Positions 5,047 to 6,652 of a DNA stretch of 6,652 nucleotides are shown piece after piece; positions within the stretch are counted from its first letter, which is position 1, and each line of letters starts with the position of its first letter. The translations under genes were made by a program, and so were the position numbers. The stretch comes from DATCDR01 sp036510575 (GTDB lineage: Bacteria; Actinomycetota; Acidimicrobiia; Acidimicrobiales; Bog-793). The stretch lies in contig DATCDR010000085.1 of the NCBI GenBank assembly GCA_036510575.1, positions 1 to 6,652 of the forward strand. The letters are read 5' to 3'. The notes beneath the pieces are model-generated. The model did not search any database, was not told the DNA's origin, and saw only the letters and a list, made by a program, of their open reading frames with translations.

Positions 5047-6240
5047 GTGGACATCGTGCTGCTAGTCCTCGTCGCTATTGCCGGCATCCATGGCTTGCGC
5101 CTCGGTGCCGCCATCCAAGTTCTCTCCTTCGGCGGATTCTGGCTGGGACTCTTCATCGGAGCCCTGCTGGTCCCTTCACTGGTCGGCCGGGTCCACACCA
5201 CCGCGAGCAAGACGGTCATCGCGGCGGTCGTCATCTTCGGGATGGCCGGGATCCTCGGCGGAGTCGGCCGCTTTCTCGGCTTTCACTCGAACGTCGCGCT
5301 CCGACGGATCCACCTCGGTCCCGTCGACAAGGCAGCGGGCGCCGTCGTTGCGATGTTCGCCACCGTTGTCGCGGCCTGGCTTGTGGCCGGAATCCTGACC
5401 AACAGTCGGTTCACGTCCCTCAACTCGGCGGTGGCCAACTCGCACATCCTTCGGGCCACCGACAAGCTTCTGCCGGCGCCGCCGACGATCTTCTCCCGGA
5501 TCGAGTCCTTCCTGGAATCAAAGGGATTCCCAGTCGTTTTCGCGGGCTTGCCCCCTGAAGTCGCTCCTTCGGTTACTCCCCCGAGCGATTCGGCAATCTC
5601 CGCTGCGGTGGCCGCCGCCGCCCCGTCGACGGTCAAGATCGAAGGGTCAGGATGCGGGGTAATCCAGGAGGGCTCCGGCTTCGTCGCGGCGCCGGGGCTC
5701 GTGGTGACCAACGCTCACGTCGTGGCCGGCATCTCTCGCCCGTTCGTGATCGACCAGTACGGTGACCACCCGGCGACGGCTGCCCTTTACGACTCACGGC
5801 TCGACATAGCTGTGCTTCGCGTACCTGGTCTTCGCGACCCGCCCGCGTCATTGCTAGCGGGTGCCGCGCTCGCAGGGCGCGGCAGCACCGCGGCGGTGCT
5901 CGGCTATCCCGAAGGAGGTCCGTTCACAGCGGTGCCAGCAGGCATTGCCGACGCCTTCGAAGCGATGGGGCTCGACATCTACGGCAACGCCACGGTCACG
6001 CGAGAGATCTACGAGCTTGACGCGGTGGTTCAACCCGGTAACTCGGGTGGTCCCCTCATCGCCTCCGGTGACGCAGCCGACGGGATCCGCGATGGCACGG
6101 TTTTGGGAGTCGTGTTTGCCCGCTCGACCACTGACTCCGTCGTCGGCTACGCGCTGGCGCTGCCCGCAGTGAACAAGGACATAGCGATGGCAGAGTCCTC
6201 CGACTCGACGGTCACCACGGGAGCCTGCGCCGCGGGCTGA
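5047..6240 (+). CDS. marP: MarP-family membrane-anchored serine protease (CvpA + trypsin-like)
   Basis: This 397-residue protein has an N-terminal CvpA-like domain with four hydrophobic helices (about residues 3-20, 24-45, 57-78 and 96-119), a linker, then a chymotrypsin-fold protease from about residue 185. The triad is complete: H224 in VTNAHVV, D253 in SRLDIAVLRV, and S333 in QPGNSGGPL. Cysteines C203 and C394 fall where Mycobacterium tuberculosis MarP has its redox-sensitive disulfide, and the C-terminal TGAC also matches. In mycobacteria this periplasmic protease is needed for acid and oxidative stress resistance through cell-wall hydrolase processing. The same role here is inferred. GTG at 5047 is the first standard in-frame start after TAG 5017-5019, but the family usually begins a few residues earlier (NWVDI), and those codons are present at 5041-5046 behind a ribosome site. 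Confidence 0.9.
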   Translation: MDIVLLVLVAIAGIHGLRLGAAIQVLSFGGFWLGLFIGALLVPSLVGRVHTTASKTVIAAVVIFGMAGILGGVGRFLGFHSNVALRRIHLGPVDKAAGAVVAMFATVVAAWLVAGILTNSRFTSLNSAVANSHILRATDKLLPAPPTIFSRIESFLESKGFPVVFAGLPPEVAPSVTPPSDSAISAAVAAAAPSTVKIEGSGCGVIQEGSGFVAAPGLVVTNAHVVAGISRPFVIDQYGDHPATAALYDSRLDIAVLRVPGLRDPPASLLAGAALAGRGSTAAVLGYPEGGPFTAVPAGIADAFEAMGLDIYGNATVTREIYELDAVVQPGNSGGPLIASGDAADGIRDGTVLGVVFARSTTDSVVGYALALPAVNKDIAMAESSDSTVTTGACAAG

Positions 6241-6413
6241 GCCGGCCAAGAACGGCGGCTACCCAATACGCGCCTGGCCGTGTCAGGACCACCCGCGAGG
6301 CGATGATGGTGGCGGTCTAAGCGCTCCTTCGCGACGAGCCGGAGACCCCCACCTATCAATGGATGGAAGGGTCAACCGCCGGAGTGACACACCTCGTAGA
6401 TAGGCTGATTGGC
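6241..6413. other. Intergenic region after marP
   Basis: I see no gene or clear intrinsic terminator here. A TAGATA sequence at 6397-6402 lies 11 bases before the next start codon and could be a -10 box, but no -35 match is found at normal spacing. Confidence 0.35.
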
Positions 6414-6551
6414 ATGAGCAGCCTGGAGAGTTCGAATCTGGTCGGACGGCGTGAGGGCGCGAGCCGCGAACTGGACTCGGAGGACCGGTCGTGGCTCGAC
6501 GAACGACTCGAGGAGTACCGCGAGTTGCTCACGTATCTCCACGATCATTGA
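6414..6551 (+). CDS. Small acidic conserved-type protein, 45 residues
   Basis: The protein starts MSSLESSNLVGRREGASREL and ends in an amphipathic helix WLDERLEEYRELLTYLHDH. I recall short actinobacterial proteins of unknown function that end in a similar (E)EYR(E/D)LL.YL.DH helix, which is why I call this a gene despite its size. The start is the ATG at 6414. An in-frame ATG at 6363 would add 17 residues (MEGSTAGVTHLVDRLIG) without a better ribosome site. It ends at TGA 6549-6551, overlapping the 3' end of the opposing gene by seven bases. Function is unknown. Confidence 0.5.
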   Translation: MSSLESSNLVGRREGASRELDSEDRSWLDERLEEYRELLTYLHDH

Positions 6552-6652
6552 TTTGGCCCTCGCTCGATTTCGCGGTAGAGCTCAATCGCGCTGTACGACG
6601 CGAGGACGAATGGTTCGATGAACCCGACGACCTGGATCGACTGAGTCGGGCG
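6545..6652 (-). CDS. C-terminal 35 codons of a minus-strand gene (partial)
   Basis: Read on the minus strand from the window edge, the frame is open and gives RPTQSIQVVGFIEPFVLASY followed by SAIELYREIERGPNQ and TGA at 6547-6545. It looks like real protein: a hydrophobic strand or helix (VVGFIEPFVLASYSAIEL) leads into a charged terminal helix. No start lies inside the window, so the 5' end is to the right. I do not recognise the family. It converges on the small acidic protein gene, and the two coding ends overlap by seven bases. Confidence 0.6.
   Translation of the reverse strand, partial: RPTQSIQVVGFIEPFVLASYSAIELYREIERGPNQ

Noticed and set aside
4839..5558. Plus-strand frame through the ATG at 5034
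   Set aside because: It has the best-placed ATG for the GAGAGGA site, but its translation is low-complexity Arg/Pro/Ser, whereas the neighbouring frame encodes a complete MarP-like protease.
1..6652. CRISPR array, rRNA, tRNA or biosynthetic cluster
   Set aside because: I saw no regularly spaced repeat array, no rRNA or tRNA sequence, and no companion enzymes around the ABM-fold gene.

Overview
The window is high-GC DNA that reads as an actinobacterial (Actinomycetota) chromosome. The main reasons are a MarP-type CvpA/trypsin membrane protease, frequent GTG starts, and several small proteins of types common in soil actinobacteria. I cannot place it below phylum.

Left part (about 1-1480) is an accessory scar. 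Bases 1-137 carry two copies of a 23-base repeat and look like the outer end of an IS21-type insertion sequence. Right after them lies the N-terminal arm-binding piece of a tyrosine recombinase (about 143-280). It is joined in frame to a HigB/RelE-like toxin gene that has lost its own beginning and carries an in-frame amber codon at 515-517. The XRE-family antitoxin gene (601-921) overlaps the toxin stop by one base and is intact, so it appears to be an orphan antitoxin. About 550 bases without a convincing gene follow, with a strong inverted repeat at 975-1004.

Middle part (1479-4025): a small ABM-fold (antibiotic biosynthesis monooxygenase-like) protein is followed directly by a complete IS66-family element of the single-gene type (1747-3355, 1609 bases). 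The element has 14-base perfect terminal inverted repeats and a perfect 8-base target duplication (GAAGTAAC). It inserted at the stop codon of the ABM gene, and the duplication restores the stop, so the host gene is unharmed. Beyond the element are a 13-pair bipartite hairpin (3488-3522) and a small two-helix membrane protein of the low-affinity iron permease family (3588-4025).

Right part (4026-6652): about 370 bases without a gene contain a short stretch resembling the C-terminal end of a histidine kinase. Then come an unrecognised 184-residue protein on the minus strand, the divergent MarP-like periplasmic serine protease with complete catalytic triad and cysteine pair (5047-6240), a 45-residue acidic protein (6414-6551), and the C-terminal 35 codons of a minus-strand gene that overlaps it tail to tail.

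The genes do not form one pathway. The right part looks like ordinary chromosome, and the left part is a remnant of mobile DNA. I see no convincing undescribed system. The points most worth checking are the broken toxin with intact antitoxin, the integrase/toxin join, the clean IS66 insertion on a stop codon, and the unclear start codon of the MarP gene.
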